This document shows positions 1-10,809 of a stretch of DNA of 64,000 nt, one piece after another; the first letter of the stretch is position 1, and each line of letters starts with the position of its first letter. The notes below the pieces were generated by a model. The model searched no databases. It worked only from the letters and a program-made list of their open reading frames with translations, and was not told the DNA's origin. This stretch comes from Inia geoffrensis (Eukaryota > Chordata > Mammalia > Artiodactyla > Iniidae): the NCBI GenBank assembly GCA_036417435.1, contig CM070910.1, forward strand, positions 69,906,784 through 69,970,783, read 5' to 3'. The position numbers and the translations under genes are program-made.

Positions 1-31
1 AGATAATGTCTTAAATTGGCGAGAATCTCAG

Positions 32-95
32 TTGACATCTAAGATTCCAAATATGATTGACATCTAAGATTCCAAATATTGAATTCCAAATATTG
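32..95. repeat. 25-bp tandem repeat, about 2.5 copies
   Basis: Two nearly identical 25-bp units beginning ttgacatctaagattcc lie at 32-56 and 57-81. A partial third copy (aattccaaatattg) follows at 82-95. It looks like local slippage duplication; no function is suggested. Confidence 0.85.
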
Positions 96-369
96 TCCCA
101 AATTCTTGCCATCTATGGAGAAACTAGAATTGTCCATAACCTGGTCCAGCTGGAAGGTAAAACCAACGAATCCACATGTAAATGACCATGAAGCTGACAT
201 GAAGATATTGATTAGGACCACAAACCTCAAGAGGTCCAGAGAGGTCTGCTTATTTAATAAAAAGTTAATCAACATCAAACTACCTGACATTAGTACAGCA
301 CTTTTACTTTCCCAGAAAGTTCTGAGATGGTGCCTCAATGAGTCTCACTCAGCCCCTCAGGGACCGAAA

Positions 370-440
370 GTTAAGGCAGGTGGCACTGTCTCCATTTGAC
401 AGATAAATTGAGGCACAAAAAGCTTTGGTTGTACAGGGAC
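370..440 (-). repeat. MIR fragment
   Basis: The stretch 'ccatttgacagataaattgaggcac' type sequence matches the degenerate MIR segment normally read as 'cattttacagatgagaaactgaggcac', in reverse orientation. It is short and diverged, so the call is tentative. Confidence 0.4.
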
Positions 441-445
441 TGGGA

Positions 446-625
446 ATGCATGGAACTCTGGGTTTCCTCATCTTCAGTTTTGTGCTGCTTCTTTCAAGTT
501 CCATTGTTTTCTCAAGGGATGAAATTTTTGCTTTACCAACAAAGCACCCATTTCTCCCCGGATACCGGATAGGAGAACTTGAAGGTTTTCCCAGGGTGAG
601 AAGCCATCATAGTAAAAGAAATTGA
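446..625 (+). other. Small ORF with a signal-peptide-like start (unproven)
   Basis: From the ATG at 446 a 59-codon frame opens with a hydrophobic run (LGFLIFSFVLLLSSSIVF) followed by polar sequence, the shape of a signal peptide. A plausible splice donor (CCAGG|GTGAGA) falls at 596-597, so a first coding exon of a secreted protein is conceivable. I do not recognise the peptide, the start context is only moderate, and chance ORFs of this size are common. No partner exon is visible nearby. Confidence 0.12.
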
Positions 626-639
626 AGTCTGAACTGTGA

Positions 640-2540
640 CTTGTCCACTGATGTTCTGTCTCAAAGAGTGAATTTCAGCTTCACCTTTGTCGTTCCTCTC
701 GATTCAATCAACACCTTCTTCAGGCACTTTCTTTTTGAACTTAATTAGGAGAAATACAAAGAAATTTCTCTGTTCTGAAAGCCAAGTAGGATTTCCATAT
801 TCTGCTATTCAAAACTGCATAGCATATAGAATTGTAAATATTAAACACTTTTCACAAAGAACTGATGCTGGGTCTGAGTTTCCTTGGAGCAAAGAGAGAA
901 GTTATTGCATCGAACTTCAAAATGGGAGACATAAACAGGAAATAACTGTTGGATGTTTTTAATGAATTCCTCTTTTGACCCCCAGAAGAGCACATGTTTG
1001 GAAAAGTATATTCCTATTGAACCTGACTCCCAGGGCTCACTTGTCTGAAGGACTTGAAAGCTGAGGTTTTGGGGAGTGAGGGAAATGGGGGTTGGGTAGG
1101 ACACTCTGAGGAAGCGGCCAAAAGCCTGGCACATGATTGAAAGTTTGTAAGAATGTTTTCAAAGAAGACATTCTGTTGTTTTAAATCCATTTTCATTAAT
1201 GGAATGCTTGCAAAATGTAGGATAGTAAAGTGGGAAGCACAAAACACTGCATCAATTTTCTCCAAACGCTCTTGATCAGAAAGTGTGTTTGAATTATAGT
1301 CACTTATTCAGTTGTAAATTGTCTGTGAACAGTAATTGATTCTCAGCTAAGTTGACAGTAAGGAGAATTTCAGGATGTGCAAATTTCCTTCTACATACCT
1401 TTTTCTCAATTGCCACTCATGTTGGAGATAATTAGAAAAAGCCAGCATTAGCGTCAGGACTAGGAAATGGAGGGGAACTGGGAGGCAGAGCATAAGTAGC
1501 GGCTTGCCCACTATGGCTTCAGAGGGATTAAGGAAGAGGAAGAAAGGAAACCTGGGTTTGACCCAGAAATGCACCCCAGCTTTGACAAGGTGGAGGAAGT
1601 GGGAAGGGCATGTGGATAAAGAGTTTCTGGCAGATGCTTGGGTTGACATTATGGTGGGAGGAATTAAACACTTAACCTTGGCTATTAGGGAGGGAATTTA
1701 TGAACTACCTAAATTAAATTATGGTTATTCTAGTGACTGTGTGTCTCTGGTACTGCTCTCTGACGTGGAAGACAGTCGTAACATCAGGGATGTAGTCACC
1801 CTTGGCATGGGCAGACTGGACTCCAGGGTGGCCCCATGGTTCCTAGAGCTGAAGACACAAGTGCTCACCCCAGCACTGCGAAGCTGAGCGTGGCCAGAGG
1901 GTGGCTCTCTCCCCAGCTGCCAACACCTCCATCCCATCAGGCAGCTGCAGATGCACTGCTGCCCCTAGTGGGCAGGTGGTGCATGGCGCTTTTGAAAAAG
2001 TGGATGGGGCTGGGGAGCGGGTGTGCTTTCCAGGGATGCCTGGCAGGATGGGTCCTGCTCACGGGGCACATTTGTCTTCATATGGATGGGCTCCTTCTGT
2101 TTATTTTGCCTCTGCTGTGCCCTTTTAGTGGCATACAACTAGCTGCAGGGGGACAGCTCTAATGCATGGGCACTCGACAAATTATAACTTCGTTATTTAA
2201 AACTATTTGATAAGCTAAAGTTAAAGCTCAAATCCATTCACATTAATACACAGCAACATGATTATTTGTCAATGGGAGAAAAGGAAAAGCCATTAGGTCC
2301 CTTATATATAGTTTAAACTATCATAAAATTTTGGATGGTTGTGAAATAATGGGTTTAAGGATTTTTTTTGTTACCTGCATGCAAAAAGTTTTTTTGCAGG
2401 TAGTGACTATCAAGAATTTGAAGAGGGTATCATTAAAAAGTCTTCATGATGAATTTCATGTAGCCATTTCAAAGGTAAAACTTGGCAAAAAGTTATAAAG
2501 ACATAGCCTCACCTTTCTCATTGAAATTTCTCAAAGTGTT
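640..2540. other. Stretch with no recognised gene or repeat
   Basis: Only short, overlapping ORFs without recognisable domains are seen on both strands. Base composition is that of ordinary mammalian non-coding DNA. Very old, unrecognisable repeats may be present. Confidence 0.5.
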
Positions 2541-2549
2541 TTATTTGAA

Positions 2550-3438
2550 AGTTTTATACAAATTTGATACTTTGTATTTTCCTCACAACTATAATTCTTC
2601 TTTCTTTTAACCAAGCTCCATATGGACATTCCCCAAATACCCTCCAGTTCACCCCATATTTTCCTAATTTTTGTGTGTGATCACATGAAAGGTTGTGAAA
2701 CAGTGGAAGAGATGACCAGATTAAAAAAAAGAAAAAGACTGTGTTTGGCTGCCATCATTACAAAGTAAAGCACACACCATAGCATCTACTGAACATTCAA
2801 GAAAGGGAGATCCTGAAAAATGTTTAGCAAACTAAGGATGGAAAATAGAATTAGTTTTATAGTCACTGTTATTCCTAATTTAATATGTGTGAAATGCCAG
2901 TAGCTTTATCCTCATTTGGTTTGCTGTCTTTATTGTTTTACATTAGTGAACATAAAAATATTTATAAGCACTTTCATAGGTTCATTGTGCTGAGTCCATT
3001 TTCTCTCCTGTGGTTGGGAGAAGGGCCACTAAATATTTTTTTCATATCTGTGGGCTCATTTACTCAGGTGCTCTTATTTGGATGTGACCAGTTTTTCCAC
3101 TAATGTCCTTTTTCTATTCTGGGATCCAATCCAAGAATCCCACTTTGCATTTAGGTGTTATATCTCCTGAGTCTCCTCCATCTGTGACAGCTTCTTGTCT
3201 TTCCTTTTCTTACATGACTTTGACATTTTAAAAGAGAACTGGCCAGCTATTCTGTAGATTGGCCCTCAATTTGGGTTTGTCTGAAGCTTCCTCTTGATCA
3301 GACTGAGGCTGTGCATTTTTGGTCCTTCTCAGTATGTCATTCTGGGAGCTTATGATGTTGATAATGTCTTATTACTGGGGATGTGAACCATGACATCTTG
3401 GTTAAGGCAGTGTCTGCCAGCTTTCTCCACTTCTCCAA
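2550..3438 (-). repeat. Old L1 3' end (L1M type), diverged
   Basis: The part from about 3040 on matches the 3' UTR of old mammalian L1 read in reverse: 'gggatccaatccaagaatcccactttgca', 'ctcaatttgggtttgtctga', then 'tggttaaggcagtgtctgccag'. The first 500 bases are less certain. The element resumes after a SINE at 3453-3688, since 'agttatcatttatt' occurs on both sides of it. Confidence 0.6.
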
Positions 3439-3452
3439 AGTTATCATTTATT

Positions 3453-3688
3453 TTTCTTAATATTTAACTTATTTATTTATTTGGCTGCATCAGGTCTTTA
3501 GTTGTGGCACGCAGGATCTTCGTTGTGGCGCGCAGGCTTCTCTCTAGTTGTGGCACATGGGCTCTAGAGCGCGCGGGCTTAGTTGCCCCGCACCATGTGG
3601 GATCTTAGTTCCCCGACCAGGGCTCGAACCCACATCCCCTGATTGGAAGGTGGATTCATAACCACTGGACCACCAGGGAAATCCCCAC
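3453..3688 (-). mobile_element. CHR-type tRNA-derived SINE
   Basis: In reverse it shows the AT-rich tail, 'ggctgcatcaggtcttta', the B-box region 'ccagggctcgaaccc' and the head 'accaccagggaaatccc'. A perfect 14-bp target duplication, agttatcatttatt, lies at 3439-3452 and 3689-3702 and fixes the borders. It is inserted in an old L1. Confidence 0.92.
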
Positions 3689-3810
3689 AGTTATCATTTA
3701 TTACTTCCTGCTACTTTTCTTCAAGTTTAAAATTATTTCAAAATAAAAAGTTAACTTTTAATAATAAAGTTAACGTCTTCCTTATAATCTGATTTCTGCA
3801 TCCTTTACCC

Positions 3811-4010
3811 TATTTTTTTTTTTTTTTTTTGCAGTACACGGGCCTCTCACTGCTGTGGCCTCTCCCGTTGCAGAGCACAGGCTCCAGACGCGCAGGCCCA
3901 GCGGCCATGGCTCACGGGCCCAGCCGCTCCGCGGCATGTGGGATCTTCCCAGACCGGGGCACAAACCCGTGTCCCCTGCATCGGCAGGCGGACTCTCAAC
4001 CACTGTGAAG
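3811..4010 (-). mobile_element. CHR-1-like SINE, head damaged
   Basis: A poly-T run is followed by 'gcagtacacgggcctctcac', the CHR-1 3' body, and then the reverse B box. The usual 'gcgccaccagg' of the head is missing: 'ctcaaccactg' runs straight into 'tgaagtcccc'. No target duplication is seen, which fits a small deletion at that end. Confidence 0.88.
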
Positions 4011-4029
4011 TCCCCATGCATTCATTAAG

Positions 4030-4210
4030 TGACAGATTTTTTGAGCAGTTGTTTTGTGCCAGGCACTGAGCTAGGCTTTGAGTATTCATTGGTGAGTGAA
4101 ATAACATAGTCCTTCCCTTGAGAAGTTTATAGTTAACAGGCAAAGACAGAAAATAAACAAATGAATAAATAGGTATATAATTACAAACTGTGGTGAGGGC
4201 TATATAGAAA
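4030..4210. repeat. Ancient mammalian repeat, family not assigned
   Basis: The text 'gtgccaggcactgagctaggctttgag' followed by 'ccttcccttgagaagtttatagt' is a pattern repeated throughout mammalian genomes in old LINE/SINE remnants. I recognise the motif but cannot name the family with confidence. Confidence 0.4.
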
Positions 4211-4309
4211 ACCAATAGCATGCAGTGGTAGAGAATAATGACATGTGGGAAGGTGGGTATTTTTAGACAAAAGAGTCAGAGAAGGTCTCTTTAAAAATGA
4301 CTATTAGTT

Positions 4310-4392
4310 TCTTTACCAACCAGGGATTGAACCCGTGCCCCCTGCAGTGGAAGCACAGAGTCTTAATCACCGGACCACTAGGGAAGTCCCAG
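4310..4392 (-). mobile_element. Short CHR-type SINE fragment
   Basis: In reverse it shows 'ccagggattgaacccgtgcc' (B box) and 'ccggaccactagggaagtccc' (5' head). Only about 80 bp remain and the 3' body is missing. Confidence 0.75.
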
Positions 4393-5217
4393 ATAATTGT
4401 CCATGTTTATTAGAGCAGAAGATGAATCTTATGAAAATCAGCTTGTTGTTCCTTGGCCTTAGTTTTGAGGAGACTCAGAGCCAGACCTGGGGCCCAATTC
4501 AATGCCTTTCCAGACTCTGAAAGTCTAGCTGGAGTGGATCTCCAGGTTTCAATTACTTGTGAATTCTCAGTGACCAGGTCCCACACACTCCTGACTCCGT
4601 GGCAGAACTCCCTGAAACTGACCAGTCACCTCTCAGTGGAGCACGAGCTCTTCCAGCCAGACTGGACCGCTCCAAAGCCCACCACTGCGCCCCTGCCCCA
4701 GTGCCTGCTCCACGCCAGGGGCCATCTAGTCCATGCTCCTGTGCATTCAGGCCTGTCCCATCTAGAGACCACTTGACGTGCTGAGGCAGAAAATGCTGGC
4801 TGGTGTGGCTGGAATGAGTGAAGGAGGGCAAGGGCTACATCACACAGGATTTACTTTTGTCCCAGATACAAAGAGAAGATAAATGCTGTCTTGCTATCAC
4901 AGACTGACAGTCTTCTCATAGCCAGATAGAAACCATACACAATTCAGAGAGTAACTGATAAGCAGGATTTAACTATCACTTACATGGCTATAAATAATTG
5001 GGAATGATTACAGGTTAAGAAAATCCTAGGTGTAATTTCAGCTCTGAGAATGACTCTTTCTGTGGTGCTGGGGCCTTGGTGGTCTGACTCAGTTTCCGTA
5101 TTTGAATAAATGGAGGATGTATTAGTGACTATAAATTCCTCTGGAGAAAAAAAGGCAGAATGACATTTTCCTTTAGGTAACAGAAGTCATACCTTTAAAA
5201 CTGTGCTTCTAATTAAA
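4393..5217. other. Stretch with no recognised gene or repeat
   Basis: Small ORFs of 60-107 codons overlap on both strands at 4450-4830. They lack recognisable motifs and look like chance frames in a moderately GC-rich patch. Confidence 0.45.
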
Positions 5218-5233
5218 AAAAAAAAAAAAAAAG

Positions 5234-5350
5234 GAATTCCCTGGTGGTCCAATGGTTAGGACTCCACACTCTCACTGGCAAGGGCCGGGGTTCAATCCCT
5301 GGTCGGGGAAGTAAGATCCCACAAGCTGCACAGTGTGGGCAAACAAAACA

Positions 5351-5351
<1 letters not shown>
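5234..5351 (+). mobile_element. Short CHR-type SINE (CHRS-like)
   Basis: It starts 'ggaattccctggtggtccaatggttagg' (A-box region), then 'ggttcaatccctgg' (B box) and 'gtaagatcccacaagctgc', and runs into an A-rich tail that has become an AT microsatellite. A long A-run precedes it; I could not define a target duplication. Confidence 0.85.
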
Positions 5352-5424
<73 letters not shown>

Positions 5425-5472
5425 GTATATATATGTATATTTATTTATTTATTTATAAATTTATATATATTA
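5352..5472. repeat. (AT)n microsatellite at a SINE tail
   Basis: An almost pure AT run of about 60 bp is followed by interrupted gtatat units and (attt)n. It directly continues the SINE tail, so it probably grew from it. Confidence 0.93.
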
Positions 5473-5499
5473 AAATCTCATCTAAGATTTAAAAGTTAC

Positions 5500-5625
5500 A
5501 GATGCTTATGCCCAACCCCAAACCCATTGAATTAGAATCCCTGATGCTTGAGCCCAAGTAGATGCACACTTTAAAACTCCACAGCTGTTTCTAATGTGCA
5601 TCCTTGATCGAGAAATGCTGCTCCA
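5500..5625 (+). repeat. MER5-like hAT-Charlie fragment
   Basis: The order 'cccaaccccaaaccc...attgaattagaatccctga...cccaagtagatgcacactttaaaactcc...gagaaatgctgc' follows the MER5A/B layout of non-autonomous hAT elements. It is diverged, and terminal repeats are not clear. Confidence 0.5.
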
Positions 5626-6410
5626 GATGATGATAAAAGTCCTCAAATAAGAATAAGAACTCAAATAAGAATGGGGACTAGTGTCATCTATTTTTTGCTT
5701 TTGAAATTACTTTCCCTAAGGATGTTAGTCTTAATTTCAAAGCACTGCTTGAAAATCCTATACTTTGCATTTCTTCTCCCTTAACTCTCTTGAATAAACA
5801 TCTTGAGCTAGGCATCAGCGGGAGAAAGCAGCAGTGATTATTGCCTTTAGTCTCTGGAGTTTCGGCTTCACTCTAATGAGAGGAATTTCTTAGTAGATTC
5901 ATTTGTCATGTCACTTCACATTTGTTTTGACGTGAAGAAAGCTGGTTATGGAGTTCTTATTCATGCATGGTCTTTCTCTTGGACACAGGTAATAAAAAAA
6001 TAATCATCACCATAAATAACAACTCCATGAAGTCATAGCACAAATGAAAACGTTAAGTCTTTAACTTTGTTCTTGACCAAACAAACTCAAGTGTTTATTG
6101 TCTGGCCATTCTCTACTCAGAAGGTAAAGAGAAAATGTTCCACTTACTCACATTCTGTAGTTGTTCCATTAATCAAAATATCAAAGAAGGCCTAGATGAT
6201 TATTTTAACTCAAAGAGACAGGCGCTGATGTGGCTCAGAAGGAATTTAATTTCTGATCCAGGAATTAAACACACTGAAGTCATCCACTTGGACTCTCTAT
6301 TCTCCCAATGTGTGGCTTATTTAAGTACATTATTGAGTCTCCTATATATTTTCCAGAAGCAGTGGACGCTGATATCCACTAGAGCAGAAATGCAGGGCAG
6401 TGTGTCTAAG
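5626..6410. other. Stretch with no recognised gene or repeat
   Basis: AT-rich sequence. A 102-codon frame at 6135-6443 has no recognisable domain. Confidence 0.45.
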
Positions 6411-6414
6411 ACAT

Positions 6415-6660
6415 GTGGGATAAACTTTTCCCCTTACAGATAGATAGAGCCGTGGGACCACTTCTGGCCAATGGGCTGTTAGTGAAAGTGTGACCTGTCA
6501 CTTCTGGGCTGGGGTGAATTCTCTTTGCCTCCCACAGGGACTGTTCCAGGGTGATGTTCCAGATAACGGAGCCTCTATGAGCCTGGGTCCCTGAGTGACT
6601 ATGATCAGTAGGGCTCCCGACCTGCAATGGACATGGAGCATGAGGGAAGAATCAACGTTT
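6415..6660 (+). repeat. Possible old LTR fragment (MaLR-like)
   Basis: The series 'ctggccaatgggctgttagtgaaagtgtgacctgtcacttctgggctg' and 'gagcctgggtccctgagtgac' resembles segments found in old mammalian LTRs. The assignment is from memory of common repeat text and is weak. Confidence 0.35.
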
Positions 6661-6867
6661 GTTCTGCTGAGCCTGTGCAGTACTGTCTACCCAGAATGAC
6701 CAATGAACATTCCAAGATGTGGGCTTCCTTCTTATGTTTTCTTTAGAGTGATCGAAATCAAACCTCTGGGTGGACATGCAAATTAAAGTAAACACACATT
6801 TTATTTTACAGACTTTTTGGCCAGATGACTCTGATACTTAGAGAATAGTTCCTTATTCAAGAATGTT

Positions 6868-7214
6868 GGGCTTTCTCTGGTGGCGCAGTGGTTAAGAATC
6901 CGCCTACCAATGCAGCGGACACAGGTTCGAGCCCTGGTCCAGGAAGATCCCACATGCCACGGAGCAACTAAGCCCGTGCGCCACAACTGAGCCCGCATGC
7001 TACAACTACTGAAGCCTGGGTGCCTAGAGCCTGTGCTCCGCAGAAAGAGAAGCCACCGCAGTGAGAAGCCCGTGCACCGCAACGAAGAGAGTAGACCCCA
7101 CTCGCCGCGGCTAGAGAAAGCCCACGTGCAGCAACGAAGACCCAACGCAGCCAAAAATAAATAAATAAAATAAATTTATATTAAAAAAGAAATTTAAAAG
7201 CTTAAAAAAAAAAG
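6868..7214 (+). mobile_element. CHR-2-like SINE with A-rich tail
   Basis: It opens with 'gggctttctctggtggcgcagtgg' (A box tggcgcagtgg) and 'acaggttcgagccctgg' (B box), followed by the long body ending 'cagcaacgaagacccaacgcagcc' and an (aaat)n tail. A 9-bp target duplication, aagaatgtt, lies at 6859-6867 and 7215-7223. Confidence 0.93.
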
Positions 7215-7223
7215 AAGAATGTT

Positions 7224-7899
7224 AAAACCACTAAAAAATATATATGTAAATCCTTTCTTGATCATTCCTGATATTTCTTGGTAAGAGCCCTCTCTTATAT
7301 CCTAAGATGTTGCTGGAGTGTCTTGTTGGCGACAGCCTTCAGGAAAAATTGATCTGCTTGGAGCCTGGTGCCAGTGAGGCTGCTATTTTTTCCCTTTGGC
7401 ACTTCTAACCGTACTTTACTACCTCAGGAAATCCAGAAGGGCTAAGCAACTCACACCCACCTTCTTAGTTCCTTCCACTTAAATTTTTAGGCTCTCAGGA
7501 CCACAAATTCAGATTCCTGTCAGGCTGGAAGAGGAGGTCTCTCCGCTTTGTTCTCTTGAAAAATTCCTTCAGAGCTTCTCATATACTAGCTCAGGACTGT
7601 TAGCTACAGAAATTAATATACAGATGGTGAGGATAACAGTCATGATGATGACCAGGTCCATATTCCTTTGCAATGACCAGGTCCATATTCCTTTGAAAGT
7701 ACTAGTTTCTCTCGTTCACTTAAAAGAAAACACACATTCAGTAGAAAATGCACTTCACATCTTGAAGTTTGATCTTTTCCGGGACTGGTGATGTGAGGTA
7801 CCATCCTCTCGAGATGCTGGGCAGAGGCAGTGCGCCTCAGCTCCCAGCCAGCCACGCGATCACCAGGGTAAACAACTGAAACACTTACAACCATCCTGT
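7224..7899. other. Stretch without a recognised gene
   Basis: The only structure seen is a 25-bp tandem duplication at 7648-7695. No coding motifs were found. Confidence 0.45.
7648..7695. repeat. 25-bp tandem duplication
   Basis: The 23-bp core beginning atgaccaggtccatattcc occurs at 7648-7670 and again, unchanged, at 7673-7695. Perfect identity suggests a recent slippage event. Confidence 0.92.
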
Positions 7900-8345
7900 G
7901 CCCATACAGCCAGCCTGTTTTTCACTCTCAGTACAGTTTTCAATAGATTACATGATATATTCAATGCCATGTCATAAAATAGGCTTTGCGTTAGATGATT
8001 TGCCCAACTGTAGGCTAACGTATAAGTGTTCTGAGCACATTTAAGGTAGGCTAGGCTAAGCTATGATGTTTGCTAGGTTATGTGTATTAAATGCATTTTT
8101 GACTTAATGACATTTTCTTTTTTTTTTTTTAAACGTTTTTGGCTGTGCAGCCTGCGGGATCTTAGTTCCCTAACCAGGGATCGAACCCTGGCCCTAAGGG
8201 ATCGAACCTGGGCCCTACAGGATGGAACTCACGTGGAGGCCTAACACCACTGGACTGCCAGGGAATTCCCTCAACTTAGGATATTTTCAACTTATGATGT
8301 GTTTATCCGGACATAACCCCATAAGTTGAGGGAGATCTGTATACA
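7900..8345. repeat. Old interspersed repeat split by a SINE, family not assigned
   Basis: Sequence such as 'gtaggctaggctaagctatgatg' and, after the SINE, 'caacttatgatgtgtttatccggacataaccccataagttgag' is a known type of abundant mammalian repeat text. The last part is a small inverted repeat (caacttatg / cataagttg). I cannot name the family. Confidence 0.45.
8118..8273 (-). mobile_element. Short CHR-type SINE with duplicated B-box segment
   Basis: In reverse: poly-T, 'ggctgtgcagcctgcgggatcttagttccc', a B-box region present twice in tandem (gggatcgaaccctggcccta and gggatcgaacctgggcccta, about 8178-8218), then 'ggactgccagggaattccc'. Flanks acttaatgacattttc (8102-8117) and acttaggatattttc (8274-8288) look like an aged target duplication. 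Confidence 0.88.
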
Positions 8346-8940
8346 ATTTCAACAGTCATTGCCTTCAATTTTCTTATAGTTTACCTGAGGAAAACAAGAG
8401 GAGAATAACAACAAAACAAGTAAATAAGTGTAGAGAAATAAATGAGTGGGCAAAAAAGGAAGCTGTGGGAATTCCTACTAGAAAAAAGTTGCTACAGGCT
8501 GGGGGAAAGTAAGAGTTAATCTATGGATTTAGAGATAAGTTAACTGTTGACAGATAAGAGTGGGCATATCGGCATGTGTGTGGTGTAGTGTGTACAAAGG
8601 CATGCGATGGTCATGAGTCAGGAATAAAGTGAGAACTGGGGAGACAGGCTTGCAAAGATAGGTTGGGAGCAGACTGTCGAAAGCATTGGACTTTGGACTC
8701 AGGATATAGAACTTTAGTTTCTAGAAAATGGAGAGTCATGATTAAAAATTTTTTTTCTTTTAATATGGAGAGTGTCATAAACCTGGTGGCATTATAGTGA
8801 CACCAGTCTGCCAGCCAACTGCTAGGTTCTTTGGAGAGGAAGTGACGATGCTTTCACGGTAGGCCAGTAGCATGTGTGGAGAGTGGAGGCAGCTAAAGAG
8901 GCTGCGATGAGAAAAGGGGGTGCAAATCTGGAGCTGCTAA
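8346..8940. other. Unassigned stretch, perhaps ancient repeat
   Basis: The part 8640-8740 ('gggagcagactgtcgaaagcattggactttggactcaggatat') resembles an abundant ancient repeat phrase about excess of 'aaggactttgg' text. Otherwise nothing is recognised. Confidence 0.3.
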
Positions 8941-8944
8941 ATCA

Positions 8945-9165
8945 GTGATAATGATAATGGTCAACATCTATTAGCTCATACAGTGTGCCAGGCACTGTTA
9001 TAAGCATTATATAAATGATGCTTAAATCATTTAATTCTCACAACAATCTTTGAGGTAGGTATTGTTGTTATTTGTGTTTCAAAGATTAAAAAACAGAAAT
9101 AAGGGTAAGTAACTTGCCCCAGGTGTTACAGCTAGTAAGATTTGGGGTGCTCTCCAGTGACTGCC
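8945..9165 (-). repeat. MIR SINE, reverse orientation
   Basis: The order 'gtgccaggcactgttataagcatt', 'tttaattctcacaacaatctttgaggtagg', 'aagtaacttgccccaggtgttacagctagtaag' is the reverse complement of MIR with most of the element present. Confidence 0.8.
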
Positions 9166-9444
9166 ATGGGATGGAAATGGAGGCCAGCAGAATCCAGACT
9201 GTCTAATGAGCCTCTCTACTGGCTGCAGAGGGGATGCTGAGCCTATTTGGGGTGAAATACTCCCCTTGGGAAGCTGGGACGTGGACTTGCTTCATCCTCA
9301 AGTGTCAGTGCTGCCCTGTGGGACCCGGGGACTAAACGGGCAGGGCCAGCAAGGTAAATCATAACCAGGACACCTTCTCTGAGGCTCAGTTCTTTAACTA
9401 GGACATCCTGAAACCTCAGTTAAATGTGCTTATAGAAAAGGAAG

Positions 9445-9668
9445 AGCATGCGCTTTGGTGCAGAGATGCGTCTCAGCCAGGAACTGCCATTTCCTAGCTG
9501 TGTATCCTTGTGCGAGTTACTTAACCTTGCTGAGGCTTCACTGCCATACTTGCAAAGTGGAGATGATAATGATTCCTTCTTCATAGTGTTGTTTTGAGTA
9601 TTAAAGGGAACGAGGAGGTAAATTGCTCAGCACTTGGCATGTAATAAAAGCTTAAGTGTCAGCTATTT
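9445..9668 (+). repeat. MIR SINE, forward orientation
   Basis: It includes 'ctagctgtgtatccttgtgcgagttacttaacctt', 'gatgataatgattccttcttcatagtgttgttttgag' and 'cttggcatgtaataaaagctt', in MIR order. Confidence 0.8.
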
Positions 9669-10805
9669 TTTTTATTGCCTGGCACCATCAGCTATTTTAT
9701 TATTGCCCAACTACATTTTGTTAAACATGTATTAGGTAAAACAGTACAATAAAAGGAAACTGAACATTGAAAAAATGTTAGTATAGCTACAAAAGAAAAT
9801 GCTAGAGCCAGTCAAGACACACTTGATTCCCATCTTCTCTTTGTCAAAGGACCTTTTGGCACGGGCTCCATAGATAATGGAAAGCTCATTATTCTTTCCT
9901 CTTCTGGTTTGCAACCCTTCCTTTAAGGAGTCTGACAAAGGGGGAAAGTGCAAGTTGCCTTATCTAAAGCAGTGCAATAATTGGTTGTTTGAATGGCATT
10001 TTGTATTTGATTTTCCCAAGGGGATAGTCGCTGGAGCCACACAGATTGTCTGGGCCCCAAGGGCAGTCCCTGGCCTTCTTTGTAGGAATGTTTTAACGTG
10101 TACTCCTAAGATGCACACATCCACACAGCGTACACATGCAAAATGTAGCTGCAGAAGAGGTCTCTGTGCAACTAGAAAAACTGATTAAAAAACAAACAAA
10201 CAAAAAATCTCTGTGCATCAGTGTAAGCTGCCGATCACACCCTCAGCTAAAGGAGATTGCACATTATTGATCTCTGAAAATTTGCTTCAGTAGCATCTTT
10301 CCTAGCTGGCTGGTTTTGTTTTCAGTTGCAGAGACGCTTTCTTTCTTTCTAAAGATGGCCACTTCCTTTCCTTCGGTGTTTGTGCGTCTTTATGCGTTAA
10401 TACAAAGAGAGAATATATTTTAAATGTTTTGTTCATATGTCTGAAAACCGGTCAGTGGTTGCCTGCTTTTTACTTACTTGCTCCCTGCAGTTCCAAGACG
10501 ATTGTGTGGATTTGGAGCACCACCCAGTGGCAATGTGTAGCCAAAACCTTAAAAAAAATTAAAAGAATTTGGAGCTGGAAGAAAATATCAGAAGCCATTG
10601 ATTAGTTTTCTTTGAAATGAACTAGAGGAATGGGTGTTTCAAAAGCAATAATATGACCAGGTCATTGCAATCACTATGACTGTTATCCTGACCTTTTCTT
10701 TCTCCTTGCTTTTGTTCCTTTGGTTATTTCATGCCATTTTAATATATCACTGCTGCCATGTGTTTAAAAAAAAATTTTTGTGTGTGTGATGGTTTGTAGT
10801 ACCTC
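9669..10805. other. Stretch with no recognised gene or repeat
   Basis: A 103-codon frame at 9877-10188 and a 73-codon frame on the other strand overlap it; neither has recognisable features. A short (aaac)n run is at about 10190. Confidence 0.45.
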
Positions 10806-10809
10806 TTCC

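Noticed and set aside
2184..2196. loxP-like half site (ataacttcgt)
   Set aside because: Only about 10 bases match, with no second arm or spacer. Chance in AT-rich mammalian DNA.
5244..5535. ORFs with long Ile-Tyr repeats (also near 60443-60852)
   Set aside because: They are translations of AT microsatellites and neighbouring SINEs.
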